Origin: Brachycybe producta
Lineage: Eukaryota; Arthropoda; Diplopoda; Playtdesmida; Andrognathidae
Assembly (NCBI GenBank): GCA_036925085.1
Contig: JAUPFP010000007.1
Coordinates: forward strand, 4,167,058 to 4,231,057
DNA: 64,000 bases
Reading direction: 5' to 3'
The position numbers and the translations under genes are program-made. Shown here in pieces: positions 62,862 through 64,000 of this stretch; position 1 is the stretch's first letter; each line of letters opens with the position of its first letter. The notes beneath the pieces are model-generated. The model ran no database searches. It worked only from the letters and a program-made list of their open reading frames with translations, and was not told the DNA's origin.

Positions 62862-63496
62862 TAATTTTCAAAAATATTACATTTTTCAAACACTGTTGAA
62901 ATGTCATTTTTCTAGAGTCAATTGTTTTTGCTCCAATCATTTTTTTTAACAATAGGTTTCAGTATTTTGGATAAATTAATTATGATTCTATTGTTAACAA
63001 CTGTGTAAAATATCAAACGTGTGTACCTTTTATTAGACTTTCCTAAAATATGACCATATTCAAATAGAAAGCATTTTACCTGTGCCACGCAACATATTAA
63101 AATCCAACATGAGAAAAAGGTAGATATTATTCCAGATGAGGAAAACCGATAAGAAAACTACTCGTTCAATTTAGGTAGTGAGTTTGGAACAAACCCATCT
63201 TCTGAAAATACATATCGGTAAATACATAGAGAAAGAGAAAGAGAAAGCCAAATCTCAAGAGAAATCTTCTGTGAAAAAGTACATATATACAATGTAAAGA
63301 AAGAAGATTTTTTTCATTCTTCCATTTTTGGTGACTTTCTGGTCTAGTACTGCCAAAAGGTATACATTCCTCTCTACACATGATATATAATATACGCTAT
63401 GTGACACAATATAGATTATACCAGGTGGCGCATTTAAACTGGCACACTTTTTAAAGTTGAGTAGTTAACAGTATTATAGAATATACACACACCGGT
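62862..63496. other. AT-rich non-coding stretch
   Basis: No gene or repeat recognised apart from a short A/G run (63226-63247). Confidence 0.5.
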
Positions 63497-63920
63497 CAGT
63501 GTCGGCTTTAGGCCAGGGTAACCAGGTCACCAGCACTGGGCATCACTTTTGCGAGTCATACAAAAATTTGGTGAAACTTTCTAAAAAAAAATTAATTTTT
63601 TACTCATTTATTTACAAGAGTATTTAGTTATCATCATTCCAATAACTGTTGCGAATTATTTGAGATCAATAATACTTCAAAACAGACAAAATATTTCTAC
63701 AGGAAATTAAAATTTTAATAATCTTGTATGAATAATTTTTTTTAGTCATTTTGCTCATCATATAGCTAAAAAATTAAAGTTTTATTTACAATATATTAAA
63801 CAGTAAACCACCTCCAACAATTATAAATACATAACAGTACATTAGTGTTTTTTGCGATGACGAGGGTGGCAATTGCCCAGGTCTTGCCCTGAGCAGCAAA
63901 CAAGTTAAAAGCCGGCACTG
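63497..63920. mobile_element. Non-autonomous hAT-like element, 424 bp
   Basis: The left end CAGTGTCGGCTTTA and right end TAAAAGCCGGCACTG are near-perfect inverted repeats. Flanks ACACCGGT and ACACAGTT match at six of eight positions, consistent with an aged 8-bp duplication. Subterminal GGTAACCAGGTCACC on the left and GGTGGCAATTGCCCAGG on the right are G+C-rich; the interior is AT-rich without coding potential. Confidence 0.75.
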
Positions 63921-64000
63921 ACACAGTTTGATACTTAGGCCCTGCATAATAACATACTATTTAAATTGGTGATCCCACTGGCAATATTCAAAGTATGATA

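Overview
This is an animal-type (eukaryotic) genomic window: strongly A+T-rich, full of poly-A/poly-T runs and microsatellites, with no operons, no Shine-Dalgarno-led ORFs, no rRNA and no tRNA that I can find. Almost every open frame is about the length expected by chance at this composition, so nearly all are left out. The phylum cannot be fixed from the sequence. The abundant short palindromes TAGGCCTA and TATACTGTATA and the mix of hAT, Tc1/pogo-like, Ty3-like LTR and LINE remnants fit a marine invertebrate, but that is an inference.

Left edge (1-2700): a G+C-rich 3' end of a retroelement. It has the carboxy-terminal 179 codons of a charged ORF, purine-rich tract candidates and an LTR-like segment with a TATA box and a chain of strong stem-loops. 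It is followed by a composite repeat in which ten copies of GTCACTACAGCTA are arranged as a large inverted repeat, flanked by direct repeats of another unit.

2.7-30 kb: AT-rich non-coding DNA studded with short non-autonomous transposons. The best defined are a hAT element at 10866-11473 (8-bp duplication ACAGGTAT), a hAT element at 26342-26617 (8-bp duplication TACAGAGC), a fold-back element at 28440-28597 (5-bp duplication TTCAC) and a 936-bp solo LTR at 15684-16619. There is also a tandem pair of hairpin-headed pyrimidine-rich units (16635-17388) and a 24-copy minisatellite (27520-28160).

30.9-32.6 kb: the clearest structure in the window. A solo LTR (TGTGAC...GTCACA, target duplication ATGT) is split by a second complete solo LTR of the same family, which has its own target duplication GTGA.

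32.6-64 kb: several palindromic MITE families, each with two or more copies in the window; five 3'-end fragments of one LINE family, one still encoding a recognisable reverse-transcriptase tail (37453-37704); long TA, CA, TAA and GA microsatellites; and another hAT-like element at the right edge (63497-63920).

Host genes: none is certain. The best candidates are a minus-strand internal exon (29710-29924) bounded by splice-like sites, and a two-exon model for a 43-residue secreted peptide (41389-41440 joined in frame to 44587-44666). Two weaker overlapping frames lie near 56.6-57.0 kb. The window is best read as intergenic or intronic DNA shaped by mobile elements; the candidate exons need transcript evidence.
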